A program made the translations under genes and the position numbers. From the NCBI GenBank assembly GCA_031769625.1, contig JAUIMM010000702.1, positions 1,051,001 to 1,115,000 on the forward strand: a stretch of 64,000 nt of DNA. Reading direction: 5' to 3'. Under the pieces are notes generated by a model, which worked only from the letters and a program-made list of their open reading frames with translations, had not been told where the DNA came from and searched no databases. Source of the DNA: Taudactylus pleione (lineage: Eukaryota; Chordata; Amphibia; Anura; Myobatrachidae). Position 1 is the stretch's first letter; each line of letters opens with the position of its first letter. Below are positions 42,583 through 52,339 of this stretch, piece after piece.

Positions 42583-43228
42583 ACCAGAGGGTGAGAAAAT
42601 ACAAAAATATCAGCATATATGTATCAATTGCAGTGTATAGTAAAATTAGCAAAGAGCAGATAGCTATTATAAACAGTACCATAGGGATCACATCACTGAT
42701 AGTGAAGATTTCTTGAAGAGAAATTATCATGATTGAAATGAAAGGAGCAAAAAACAGGGAGGTTGCATAAAGGAAACTATAAAAAAAGAGATGAGGGGAA
42801 ATAAAAGTGTGGGTACAATCTTCATAAAAGAAATAATAATGAAAAATCAAAGCAAGGCAAAAATAACCTTGCAGGCCATCAGGCCAAAATTGGGACTTCC
42901 TAGCAATAAGAATAGTAAAACTACAGGAAACAATATATGTATCACGGGGACACGGCGCTAAGGAGCCGCAGCTAGTGAACGCATTCCACATTAAATAAGC
43001 ATCTATAGACAGTATAGCAACAAATATCATATAGCAGTGGAATGCATATATATAAATAGTGACAGAATAGTCGCCACCACCAGCGACAACAATATAGAAT
43101 TCAACAGTATAAAACGCATACAAAATAGGATCTTTAAAGATCAAAAATGGCAATAATACATAAGCGTAACAAAACACATCCATAATTATAGGAGAAAAAA
43201 ATGGATTAAAGGCATATGTATAAGACAT
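42563..43228 (-). CDS. Hydrophobic open frame between L1 ORF1 and ORF2 (unknown)
   Basis: A 221-codon frame from ATG 43228 to TAG 42563-42565. It begins 57 bases after the ORF1 stop (43286-43288) and its last seven codons overlap the first codons of ORF2 (ATG 42582) in another frame. The product would be very rich in Phe, Tyr, Ile and Leu with five or more hydrophobic stretches, for example DVFCYAYVLLPFLIF and PMVLFIIAICSLLILLY, like a multi-pass membrane protein. I recognise no family. The sense strand here is T-rich, which lowers stop frequency and gives hydrophobic codons by itself, so this may be an untranslated inter-ORF spacer that is open by chance. It is unusual in remaining open where ORF1 and ORF2 have frameshifts or stops. 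Confidence 0.3.
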   Translation of the reverse strand: MSYTYAFNPFFSPIIMDVFCYAYVLLPFLIFKDPILYAFYTVEFYIVVAGGGDYSVTIYIYAFHCYMIFVAILSIDAYLMWNAFTSCGSLAPCPRDTYIVSCSFTILIARKSQFWPDGLQGYFCLALIFHYYFFYEDCTHTFISPHLFFYSFLYATSLFFAPFISIMIISLQEIFTISDVIPMVLFIIAICSLLILLYTAIDTYMLIFLYFLTLWYGPIEV

Positions 43229-43285
43229 AGGGGACAACGGATATATCAACTATCAGTTGGTATATTCTGAGATAAGCAGTCACCC

Positions 43286-43895
43286 CTAGGAGTCCACGTG
43301 AGGAGGAGAAGAATCACCAATCACGGCTTCAGCTTCTTCCTGAAGATATGCCGTTGCGTCATCTGGGGTTCACAAATCCAAATAGTAATTTTCTTTAAAC
43401 AGGCGAAGTCTTGCTGGAAACATTAATGCAAAACACCGATTTTCTTTGACCAGACCAGCACAAACTGAAGTAAAAGCTTTAGGAGCCCTGGTTACTTCCG
43501 CAGAATAATCTTGGAAGATAAATAGCTTGTGACCCTCCCAAACCAGGGAGCGCCTTCTCCTAGAAGCTTGCCATATCGCCTCACGGTGCAGAAAATTCAA
43601 GCAGCAAAATATCATCACTCTCGGCCGGGCATCTGGTTTATCGTGCAGTGGACCAATACGGTGTGCTCATTCGACAGTCATGTCAGTGCAAGGGTCACCA
43701 ATTTCCAGCAATGCCAGCAATGATGTAGTAATAAAACATGATAGGAACTCACCCTTAATGGCTTCGGGTAATACCACAATGCGTAAATTATTCTGCTGAG
43801 ACCGGTTCTCTAAATCGTCCAATTTATTAAGAGTATGAAGATGCTGCTTATAAAGATTATCATACTTTTGTTTCAATGTGAACACATCTTGGAAC
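43286..43895 (-). pseudogene. L1 ORF1 protein (RNA-binding), main part
   Basis: ORF1p-type chaperone of L1. The coiled coil runs through FTLKQKYDNLYKQHLHTLNK and ends in LDDLENRSQQNNLRIVVLPE, the diagnostic entry to the RRM-like core. A frameshift near 43640 follows. The C-terminal domain reads IWQASRRRRSLVWEGHKLFI then FQDYSAEVTRAP. A TGA after YYLDL (about 43370) is an in-frame nonsense change, since the frame continues TPDDATAYLQEEAEAVIGDS to TAG at 43286-43288. The upstream coding part is on the other side of the hAT MITE (45541-45590). Confidence 0.85.
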
Positions 43896-44369
43896 CAGTG
43901 GCGTAACTAGGGCAGGGTGAGCGGGGCACGTGCCCTGGGTGCCGTGGGACTGGCAGCGTGGGGGGGGCCCCACCGGCCACGATACCAGCCCGTCCTAGTT
44001 AGCCAGTGTAGTGCCGACCGCAGTGAGTGCGGTCAGCACTGCACATTTACACAGGACCAGCGCTAGGCTTCCCTCACCCTGAGCGCTTGCCTAATAGTGC
44101 CAGGAGGAGGGTGGCAGGTGGACTCATGCTGTGCATTCTAACACACACATCGTCGCCAGCACGCCGGCATTGTGTGTGTTAGTCAGCAGCCAATGAAAGT
44201 CAGACAGACTCTCATTGGCTGCTGCTGCTGCACACACATTGCCGCCAGCGCTGGCGGCGATGTGTGTGTTAAACAGCAGCCAATGAGAGTCAGATAGACT
44301 CTCATTGACTGCTGCAGCGCCCACTGCAAGAGCCGGCTCCCTTTCGGCTCCAGCAGTGGGTAATGGCAG

Positions 44370-44395
44370 AGACGTCATGACGTCATGATGTCTCT
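44370..44395. promoter_or_regulatory. CRE-like near-palindrome
   Basis: A 26-bp near-perfect palindrome with two TGACGTCA-like cores, matching the palindrome at 7372-7407 in the sister element. Confidence 0.4.
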
Positions 44396-44515
44396 CCCAT
44401 AATGCAGAGCATGGCAGCCCGGGAGGACTGACATGTGGATGGCGGCGGGAGCAGGACCGTGGATTCAGGTAAGTATTTTTCTTTTATTTATTGTTTCATT
44501 TTCAGTGTGTATTTG

Positions 44516-45340
44516 TCAGGGGGGTTTCTATACTGGGGGCACTTATCCTGGGGGCACTTATACTGGGGGCACTAATGGGGAACATATGCTGGGGGTACTT
44601 ATACTGGGGCACTAATGGGGGCACTTATACTGGGGGCACTAATGGAGGGGACTTATACTGCGAGCACTTATACTGGGGGCACTAATGGAGGGGACCTATA
44701 CTGGAGCACTAATGGAGGGGACCTATACTGGGGGCACTAATGGAGGGGACCTATACTTCAGCCACTTATACTGGGGGCATTAATGGAGGGGACCTACACT
44801 AGGGGCACTTATACTGGGGGCACTAATGGAGGGGACCTATACTGGGGCACTTATACTGGGGGCACTAATGGAGGGGATCTATACTGCTGGCACTAATGGA
44901 GGGGACCTCTACTGGGGGCACTAATGGGGGGAACCTCTACTGGGGGCACAAATGGGGGGTGCCTCTACTGGGGTACTAATGGGAGGGACTACTACTGGGG
45001 AGACCACCACTGGGGACACTCCATCAGGGACCATTACTGGGGGCACTGCATAGGGGGGGCTACTACTGGGGGGCACTGCATAGGGGGGGACTGCTACTGG
45101 GAGCACTATATTAGGGGCACTGCTTAGGGGGACCACTACTGGGGCACTGCATAGGGGGGTCTACTACTGGGGACACTATATAAGGAGCTTACTACTGGAG
45201 GCACAAGGGACACTGCACTGGGGGTACTGAATAGGGAGGTCCACTACAGGGGGGACCACTACTGGGGGCCTGCATAAGGGGACCACTACTGGGGGCCTGC
45301 ATAAGGGGGATCGCTACTGGGTCACTGCATAAGGGGCACT
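44516..45340. repeat. Irregular minisatellite (CTGGGGGCACTAATG)
   Basis: Dozens of variable 15-30-bp units based on ACTGGGGGCACT, internal to the hAT element. Apparent Gly/Tyr/Trp-rich frames through it are products of the repeat. Confidence 0.9.
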
Positions 45341-45540
45341 ACAGGGGTTAAGGTGCATATGGAATGGAAAGGAATGCTCAGAGTGATGAGAAAGGGGTAT
45401 GTGTGTCATGTCATCACGCCCCATTTTAAGTGGCCTCGTCCCTTTTGACCATGCCCATTTTTGCAGCACGCGCCATGGGGGGCTCCATTTTTACATTTGC
45501 CATGGGCGCCAAATACCCTAGTTACACCACTGCTTGGAAC

Positions 45541-45590
45541 ACTTCTCCCATTTTAGCTTCATTAACCTGCACTTTTTTCTGCTCTAATTG
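45541..45590 (-). pseudogene. L1 ORF1, upstream coiled-coil piece
   Basis: On the minus strand reads KGQLEQKKVQVNEAKMGEVF and joins in frame, through one copy of the 8-bp duplication, to the coiled coil at 43895. This shows that the MITE landed inside a then-continuous ORF1. Confidence 0.75.
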
Positions 45591-45690
45591 CCCTTTAATA
45601 CATTTTGTAATACTAAAATAATGTTAAAAGGGTGTGACAACCCTCTTTTTAAATTTTTTTAAATAATATTGATAAATAGACCTCTAAGTG
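45585..45690. mobile_element. MITE right-end fragment
   Basis: ATACTAAAATAATGTTAAAA then GGGTGTGACAACCC and GATAAATAGACC match the right end of the element at 22908-23828. The rest is absent. It marks the 5' limit of the LINE. Confidence 0.6.
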
Positions 45691-47074
45691 CAGAAATAAA
45701 TGAATTCGCTATAATATTTATACTGACGACAGCTTTGTCGACAATACTGTTCATTCTTAGGGTATCTCAAGCTTAATGTTTATGAAGAATTCAATCTCGG
45801 CTCAGTGCTGTACCTGGTCTGATGCATGGTACATACATGAACCCTGGTCTGAGGCATGGTACACACATGAACCCTGGTCTGATGCATGGTACACACATGA
45901 ACCCTGGTCTGATGCATGGTACACACATGAACCTGTAGAGGGCCTTTAACCAGCTCACCATTCTGCTGCCGGCACAGGTAGAGTTAATTGACCTTTTGAG
46001 GCGGATAGATAACATGAAAGAATTCAATTTGATTTTGATTGCTTTTAAAGACCTTTAACAAATACATCTTTCCTCTGGAAATGGAGCCACCTGGTTTCCT
46101 TATGTGTCCATTGATTTGCAAGCTGCAGATGCAGTGTAATGTAAAACACAGGCCTTGGATTAAACATGTAAATCACACTCACTCATATTTTCTTTTTCGA
46201 GGATGTGCTCAATTCTTTTCCATCTCTCTGTCATGACAATAGGTTGCCACACTGCAAAAACCACCATGCCCATTTGCAATGATTGTCTGTACATCAGCAT
46301 TACGGGGTTAAAGCCACACGTTTCACATCATGTATTAAATGGGATGAATATTGATCTTCTAAAGAGGATTTATTTATTTCTAGCTCTATCCAAAGATCAA
46401 CTGCGAGCAGCTTTCAGAGGATCTGTTCAGCTCTAACAGCACAAATCTATTGCACACATGACAGTGGACTTGACATTTTAGTGCTGGACGAAAACCAAAT
46501 AGTAAATTTAGTGCAATAATCCTAGATAAATGAGATGATCACTAGGAAAGCTGAGATAGTTAAGTGGGCTATCACTGAAGTCCAAAGGATGATACTGAAT
46601 TGTTACACAGCAGAATACTAGCTTGTGTCAATACCTACCAAACTGTTACCATATAACCCAGGCATTACTCTTACACTTAATTAAGGTGCTGCATATCCTA
46701 CTGCCTGACACTAACATTAATGGGGAGGATGCATACAATACATACATTCGTACTGTATACATCATGATGCAATAAATGATATGATTTCTTCTTGCATAAC
46801 CAATGACTTGGTAAGTTGTGGCATACAGTATATGCATTATTTTATATATATATACCATCATGTATAATCACCTACTTTACATGAAATCATGCACATATTT
46901 TCTTCTGTAGGGTATCTTTATGTAAGAGTTGTGTGTACTCTGTAATATTCAATTGTCATTGGATAGCATTTAGTAATCTGCAGGCTTGTTATTGTGAGGT
47001 GTATGTGGCAAAGCTGTTTTTGTGTTGACCCTCATCAGAAGCTACAGTTGTCTCATATACAGGTCTTATGACTA
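45691..47074. other. Intergenic DNA, no gene recognised
   Basis: Holds the 30-bp tandem repeat at 45814-45932. Otherwise AT-rich, without domain-bearing frames. Confidence 0.45.
45814..45932. repeat. 30-bp tandem repeat (4 units)
   Basis: CTGGTCTGATGCATGGTACA recurs every 30 bp. Because 30 is a multiple of three, a repetitive minus-strand frame results; it is not a gene. Confidence 0.95.
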
Positions 47075-47270
47075 AAGGCCCCCATACATCAGAGATTGAT
47101 TGCAGAAGTCGTGCAATTTGCAATCTGTTGTGTGTAAAAATCTTTCCCTTTTTCAATCGATTGCAGATTGCAGAATTGCCACAATCGATTGAAACAGGGA
47201 AAGATTTTTATACACAATCGATTGCAAATTGCACGATTGCTGCAATCAATCTCTGATGTATGGGGGCCTT
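47075..47270. mobile_element. Full-length fold-back MITE (palindrome)
   Basis: The 196-bp element is almost one long inverted repeat: AAGGCCCCCATACATCAGAG at one end and the complement at the other, continuing inward through AAAAATCTTTCCCT to a short centre. Flanked by TA on both sides. Confidence 0.85.
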
Positions 47271-47449
47271 TACACCAGCATGTAATTGTAGTAATACAAT
47301 CAAGAAAACTGTCATTAACTTGAACACTACTCTGACTACTGTTTTTCCCTGCATTTACTGATTCATACTACTATACATGTTATCATTAATGTTTCTAAAT
47401 ATTTATTTATATGTATAACAGCATTTGTAAACATTTATTTGAATGTATA

Positions 47450-47799
47450 ATGGTGCATACACACATAGCGATCAGCCAGCGATATGATATCGCTGGCTGA
47501 TCATCAGGCACCCTCCCTGGTGTGCTGGATGATCGATATCGATCACCTACCACACCACATACTTGCTGACTATAGTGACCCGAAAACAACCGTCGTGGGT
47601 CCCTATAGTAACCTGCTCGATATTGAGCAAGTTGACCGGCATGCACGACCGATGGATGATATCGCTATAGTCCATAAGTAGCCGCGCATCGCTGGTTGAT
47701 GGTAAGTTGGTAGGGACCATTTAAATGACCGGTTTGAACGGTAACGATATCATTATTGTTCAAATTGATCATTTAAAACGATGCATGTGTACGCACCAT
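47450..47799. mobile_element. MITE with ATGGTGCATACACAC termini
   Basis: ATGGTGCATACACACAT and ATGTGTACGCACCAT are inverted ends. Inside, GATCAGCCAGCGATATGATA pairs with ATCGCTGGCTGATC just downstream as a hairpin. Non-coding. Confidence 0.75.
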
Positions 47800-47802
47800 A
47801 GA

Positions 47803-48124
47803 GGTGCATATCCACTACACGAGAGTGGAACGACTGTACAATTACAACATTGTAATCATTCAATCGTTCATCATCCTGTGCAGTGGATAATGTGCCCACA
47901 CTGAACGATATGTCATTCAGTGCAGGCACCCTCCCTCACCCCCGAACATGCACAACCTGTCGATATCGGCAGGTTGGCCTGCATGTTCAGGCGATGACAG
48001 ATGTCGGCAAAGACCAGCGGGACGCACATCGCTGATTGTTGCTGGTATATTCACTGCACGACTAATGAAAGATTGAACAATAATTGTGTCATAATCGTTC
48101 AATCGCTGTAGTGGATACACACAT
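47803..48124. mobile_element. MITE with ATCCACTACA termini
   Basis: GTGCATATCCACTACACGAG and CGCTGTAGTGGATACACAC are inverted ends. ATTCAATCGTTC and GAACAATA / ATCGTTCAATCG words recur inside. It directly abuts the previous MITE and resembles 61258-61575 in type. Confidence 0.65.
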
Positions 48125-48231
48125 TAACCCAACAATAACTGCATTGTGTGACTTGCTCACAGCAACGTTGTCTCAAAATTCATTATGAAACCAAAACCGG
48201 CAGGATAATCATGCCGCTGTGCCCCAATGTA

Positions 48232-49230
48232 CAGGGTGTTCAAAAAGTCATGCAACCATATGGGGCAGCACAGACGGTGTAATGGTTAGCATTACTGCAT
48301 CACAGCACTGAGGTCTTGAGTTCGATTCCCACCATGGCCCTGTGTGGAGTTTGTATATTCTCCCTGTGCTTGCACGGGTTTCCTCTGGGTACTCCGGCTT
48401 CCCCCCACACTCCAAAAATATAGTGGTAGGTTAACTGGCCCCTAACAAAAAAATTTACCCTAGTGGGTATGTGTGTGAGCATGTGGTAGGGAACATAGGT
48501 TGTAAGCTCCACTGGGGCAGGGACTGATGTGAATGGCCAAATATTCTCTGTAAAGCGCTGCGGAATATGTGTGCACTATATTAATAATTGGTAATAATAA
48601 TAAATAATATGGGGAAACAAGTGCCGGAAGTGGCTGTCGTTCTGTGCTTCACACAAACAGACATGTCTAATCAGGTTCTTGGTCACCCATTGCTGTTTTT
48701 CCCCTGAAATTGCACCCACACAGTTCTGAATGTTTGCTTGCAATTCCGGAATACTGTTTGGGTGAGTTGCGTAGACAGCATCCTCCAGGTACCCCCACAA
48801 GAAAAAGCAGAGAAATAGTCCTGGAAAACACTGTTCCAATTAAGCTATAGTGTTTCTGGCTGTATGGGTGGTGGCATTGTCCTTTTGAAACCACATGTTC
48901 TACAATTTATCACATGTACTTCTGGGGACTCATGACATATGCTACTCGCGCTGCAGTCGACTTTATCTCTGTTATCACTTTCTGCCGACCGCTTCTCACT
49001 GCGTCTGCGACATTACCAGGCTCCTGAAACTTGATGTATAGACACTTGATAGAGGATTTGTTTAGAGCAACTGTTCTGTACTTTTCTGTGAAGGTCTCCT
49101 GCGTACGGGCATGTACTGCGTGACAATGTATATACGCTGCTGGAACGTGTACCCCATGGGTCTTCAGTTCTGGTTTTCAATGTTCTTCACCACCTGGAAA
49201 AGAAGAAAAAACTTACATGCGTTGTGTAAC
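48232..49230 (-). mobile_element. Mariner/IS630-type transposon relic
   Basis: Left end CAGGGTGTTCAAAAAGTC after TA. On the minus strand the N-terminal helix-turn-helix is partly readable (YTFQQRIYIVTQYM, then ARSG-like NVADAVRSGRQKVITE, 49150-48980), then WFQKDNATTHTARN with a catalytic Asp (48900s) and, after an internal deletion, FLCFFLWGYLEDAVYATHP, NSIPELQANIQN and FRHLFPH. The FFLWGYL block follows the third acidic residue in this group. Several frameshifts. The SINE at 48266-48606 inserted near its 3' end. The right end is unclear and may merge with the 38-bp minisatellite. Confidence 0.72.
48266..48606 (+). repeat. tRNA-derived SINE with V-SINE-like core
   Basis: Starts CAGCACAGACGGTGTAATGG with a tRNA-like head; box B GTTCGATTC at 48320-48328 and an A-box-like TGTAATGGTTAG before it. 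The middle (GTGTGGAGTTTGTATATTCT, GGGTTTCCTCTGGGTACTCC) is the core shared by vertebrate V-SINEs. The tail (GTAAAGCGCTGCGGAATATG then TATTAATAATTGG and TAATAATAAA) resembles an L2-type LINE end. Perfect 8-bp flanks ATATGGGG (48258-48265, 48607-48614). Confidence 0.88.
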
Positions 49231-49234
49231 ATTT

Positions 49235-49576
49235 GAACAAGTGTTCCTGCAGCAAGATTTCTTCTCCGTAGTGACCAAGTGTAGCTGCAGCAAGATTTCT
49301 TCTCCGTAGTGACCAAGTGTTCCTGCAGCAAGATTTCTTCTCCGTAGTGAACAAGTGTTCCTGCAGCAAGATTTATTCTCCGTAGTGACCAAGTGTTCCT
49401 GCAGCAAGATTTCTTCTCCGTAGTGACCAAGTGTTCCTGCAGCAAGATTTCTTCTCCGTAGTGAACAAGTGTTCCTGTAGCAAGATTTCTTCTCCGTAGT
49501 GAACAAGTGTTCCTGCAGCAAGATTTCTTCTCCGTAATGAACAAGTGTTCCTGCAGCAAGATTTCTTCTCCGTAGT
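49235..49576. repeat. 38-bp minisatellite (9 units)
   Basis: Nine units of GTGTTCCTGCAGCAAGATTT-containing sequence, each 38 bp, with very few changes. Since 38 is not a multiple of three, long minus-strand frames exist in all three registers; none is a gene. It adjoins the mariner relic. Confidence 0.97.
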
Positions 49577-50444
49577 GCCAGCAATGGGTACATAGCAATA
49601 TGGTGAGAAAACCTTTTTTATATAGATATTATAAGTAATATAAGCATTACACATCTCTCCAAAAAGTAGCGCTGCAGATAAAAGGGACTTTTTTCTTATT
49701 TCCAAAAAATTCTATTTCAAATATACCAAATACTATACAAAATAAATAAATATATATATATATAAATTGAGATAAGCGCGATTACTTTTATTAAATGTGC
49801 GCACATTACCTACTTTGAAACCAAATGGTTGTTTGACATACTACACTATCAGCGCCTTCTTGTCATCTTGTATGTATATATAGTACTGTATATGTATTAA
49901 TATATATCTATATATATATATATATATCTATATATATATAACTGTAGTAATATACTAATAGTAGTTCTTCACAAAGCTGTCAGTTCCTTATTGCTGGAAG
50001 GTAATAAATAAAAGCTGGAGGGTTTGTCACCATAAGCAACATTCTCTGTTTTGGTTATCTGAACCAAACTTTTTCCTCGCAAGCTGCACTTAACATAATT
50101 AAATATGACTAGAAGACAAGAGTGTTCCATTTATCAGGGAAATTAAATGCTGAGAAACTGCTGTTGCCTGCTATCTGAGACATTAGGCATACTCAAATAC
50201 ATTGATGACATTTTAGAAAATGACGCTTGTGAATAGATTTCGAGTAACCCCAGACACGGTTATACAGATTCAATTTAATAAGTGATATTATATTGTGCGC
50301 AATAAAAACATGCCCAACTTGACAACAATATTCACAGTACATTTAGTCTTATTAGAATTTTAATAATTTAGAAGCAGAAGTATGTTTTACAAAAAATAAA
50401 ATATGTACAGACAGACACATTTGTGTGCATATATTGTATATATA
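49577..50444. other. AT-rich intergenic DNA with TA tracts
   Basis: TA microsatellites at about 49748-49763 and 49899-49940. No gene seen. Confidence 0.5.
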
Positions 50445-52095
50445 CAGTCAGGTGCATAAATATTGGGACATTGACAGAATTTTCATATTTTGGCCTCTAT
50501 TCACCACCACAATGGCTTTGAAATAAAACAAACAAGATGTGCTTTAACTGCAGACTTTCAGATTTAATTTGAGGGTAATTACATCCAAATCAGGTGAACG
50601 GTGTAGGAATTACAACAGTTTCTCTATGTGCCTCCCACTTTTTAAGGGGCCAAAAGTAATGGGACAAACTAAACAATCCTAAATTTAACTTTCACTTTTT
50701 AATACTTTGTTGCAATTCCTTTGCAGGCAATTATAGCCTGAAGTCTGGAACGCATAGACATCACCAGACGTTGGGTTTCATCCCTGGTGATGCTCTGCCA
50801 GGCCTCTACTGCAAATATCTTCAGTTCCTGCTTGTTCTTGGGGAATTTTCCCTTCAGTTTTGTCTTCATCAAGTGAAATGCATGCTCAATCGGATTCAGG
50901 TCAGGGGATTGACTTGGCCATTGCATAACATTCCACTTTTTAGCCTTAAAAAACTCTTTGTTTGCTTTTGCAGTATACTTCGGGTCATTGTCCATCTGCA
51001 CTGTGAAGCGCCGTCCAATGAGTTCTGAAGCATTTGACTGAATATGAGCATATAATATTGCCTGAAACACTTCAGAATTCATTCTGATGCTTTTGTCAGC
51101 AGTCACATCATCAATAAATACAAGGGAACCAGTTCCATTGGCAGCCATACATGCCCACGCCATGACACTACCACCACCATGCTTCACTGATGAGGTGGTA
51201 TGTTTTGGATCATGAGCAGTTCATTTCATTCTCCATACTCTTCTCTTCCCATCACTCTGGTACAAGTTGATCTTTGTCTCATCTGTCCATAGGATGTTGT
51301 TCCAGAACTGTAATGGCTTTTTTAGATGTTGTTTGGCAAACTCTAATCTGGTCTTCCTGTTTTTGTGGCTCACCAATGGTTTACATCTTGTGGTGAACCC
51401 TCTATATTCACTCTTGTGAAGTCTTCTCTTGATTGTTGACTTTGACCCATATACACCTACCTCCTGGAGAGTGTTCTTGATTTGGCCAACTGTTGTGACT
51501 GGGTTTTTCTTCACCAGAGAAATAATTCTTCTGTCATCCACCACAGTTGTTTTCCGTGGTCTTCCTGGTTTTTTGGTGTTGCTGAGCTCTCCGGTGCGTT
51601 CTTTCTTTTTAAGAATGTTCCAAACAGTTGATTTGGCCACACCTAATGTTTTTGCTATCTCTCTGATGGGTTTGTTTTGATTTTTCAATCTAATGATGGC
51701 TTGCTTCACTGATAGTGACAGCTCTTTGGATCTTATATTGGGAGTCGACAGCAACTGATTCCAAATGCAAATGTCACACCTAGAATCAACTCCAGACCTT
51801 TTACCTGCTTAATTGATAATGAAATAATGAGGGAATAGCCCACACCTGTCCATGAAATAGCTTTTGAGTTGATAGTCCCATTACTTTTGGCCCCTTAAAA
51901 AGTGGGAGGCACATATACAAACCGTTGCAATTCCTACACCGTTCACCTGATTTGGATGTAATTACCCTCAAATTAAATCTGAAAGTCTGCAGTTAAAGCA
52001 CATCTTGTTTGTTTCATTTCAAAGCCATTGTGGTGGTGAATAGAGGCCAAAATATGAAAATTGTGTCAATGTCCCAATATTTATGCACCTGACTG
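50445..52095 (-). mobile_element. Tc1-like transposon, near-intact
   Basis: 1651 bp between TA duplications (50443-50444, 52096-52097). Long terminal inverted repeats of about 220 bp (50445-50665 and 51870-52095) start CAGTCAGGTGCATAAATATT and end inward at CTTTTTAAGGGGCCAAAAGT. The minus-strand transposase is open except for one TGA. The high similarity of the two arms suggests a fairly young copy. Confidence 0.96.
50699..51754 (-). pseudogene. Tc1-like transposase with one premature stop
   Basis: 351 codons from ATG 51754 with a single TGA at 51221-51223 (codon 178); the frame is otherwise continuous and of normal family length. The N-terminal paired-like domain has SVKQAIIRLKNQNKPIREIA and the second helix-turn-helix ends in GRPRKTT, a GRPR hook. 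The catalytic triad is complete: LWTDETKI (first Asp), VQMDNDPKYTAK (second Asp) and SPDLNPIEHAF (Glu), DD34E-type. HGGGSVMAWACM lies between. The nonsense codon sits just after the first Asp block (RRVWRMK). It would bind the long inverted repeats and cut at TA. Confidence 0.95.
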
Positions 52096-52107
52096 TATAT
52101 ACATATA

Positions 52108-52149
<42 letters not shown>
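52096..52149. repeat. (TA)n microsatellite
   Basis: TATA tract with a few ACATA interruptions next to the Tc1 insertion site. Confidence 0.93.
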
Positions 52150-52154
<5 letters not shown>

Positions 52155-52297
52155 TCCCCGGCACTCTATGGTAGTAGATGTAGATTATTAAGTGCCCTCC
52201 ATAGGCAAAATACCTACTATACGAGGTAAAGATGTCGTATTTAATTGTAAGCACTTGTACATCTTTAAAAGTCACCTGGAGTGCCACCATATCTTTT

Positions 52298-52337
<40 letters not shown>
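52150..52337. repeat. Short segment between TA tracts
   Basis: CCCCGGCACTCTATGG near the left and GGAGTGCCACCATATC near the right are inverted, suggesting a small non-autonomous element; a second (TA)n tract follows at 52297-52337. Confidence 0.4.

Positions 52338-52339
<2 letters not shown>

Larger units (their letters stand above)
43896..45532. mobile_element. hAT-type non-autonomous element in L1 ORF1
   Basis: Ends CAGTGGCGTAACTAGGG and CCCTAGTTACACCACTG; perfect 8-bp duplication CTTGGAAC at 43888-43895 and 45533-45540. The left third is GC-rich with GACGTCATGACGTCATGATG (CRE-like), the right two thirds an irregular minisatellite of ACTGGGGGCACTTAT / CTAATGGAGGGGAC units. Same family as 6316-7557, opposite orientation. 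Confidence 0.95.
34197..45590 (-). mobile_element. L1-type LINE, split by two later insertions
   Basis: On the minus strand: ORF1 (45590-45541 and 43895-43286), an unexplained hydrophobic frame (43228-42563), ORF2 endonuclease (42582-about 42114), then after the Penelope-like insertion ORF2 reverse transcriptase and C-terminal region (36828-34700), 3' UTR and poly(A) (34213-34197). The hAT MITE 43896-45532 splits ORF1. About 1.1-1.2 kb of ORF2 between endonuclease and RT motif 3 is missing at the Penelope site. The 5' end is truncated at about 45590 next to a MITE fragment. Frameshifts show it is inactive. Confidence 0.88.

Noticed and set aside
48266..48340. A tRNA gene
   Set aside because: Box A and B are present, but the sequence does not close a tRNA cloverleaf and continues into a SINE core and LINE-like tail.
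49164..49705. Several 110-144-codon minus-strand frames with repeated Cys/Leu-rich motifs
   Set aside because: Created by a 38-bp tandem repeat read in three registers; no start context or homology.
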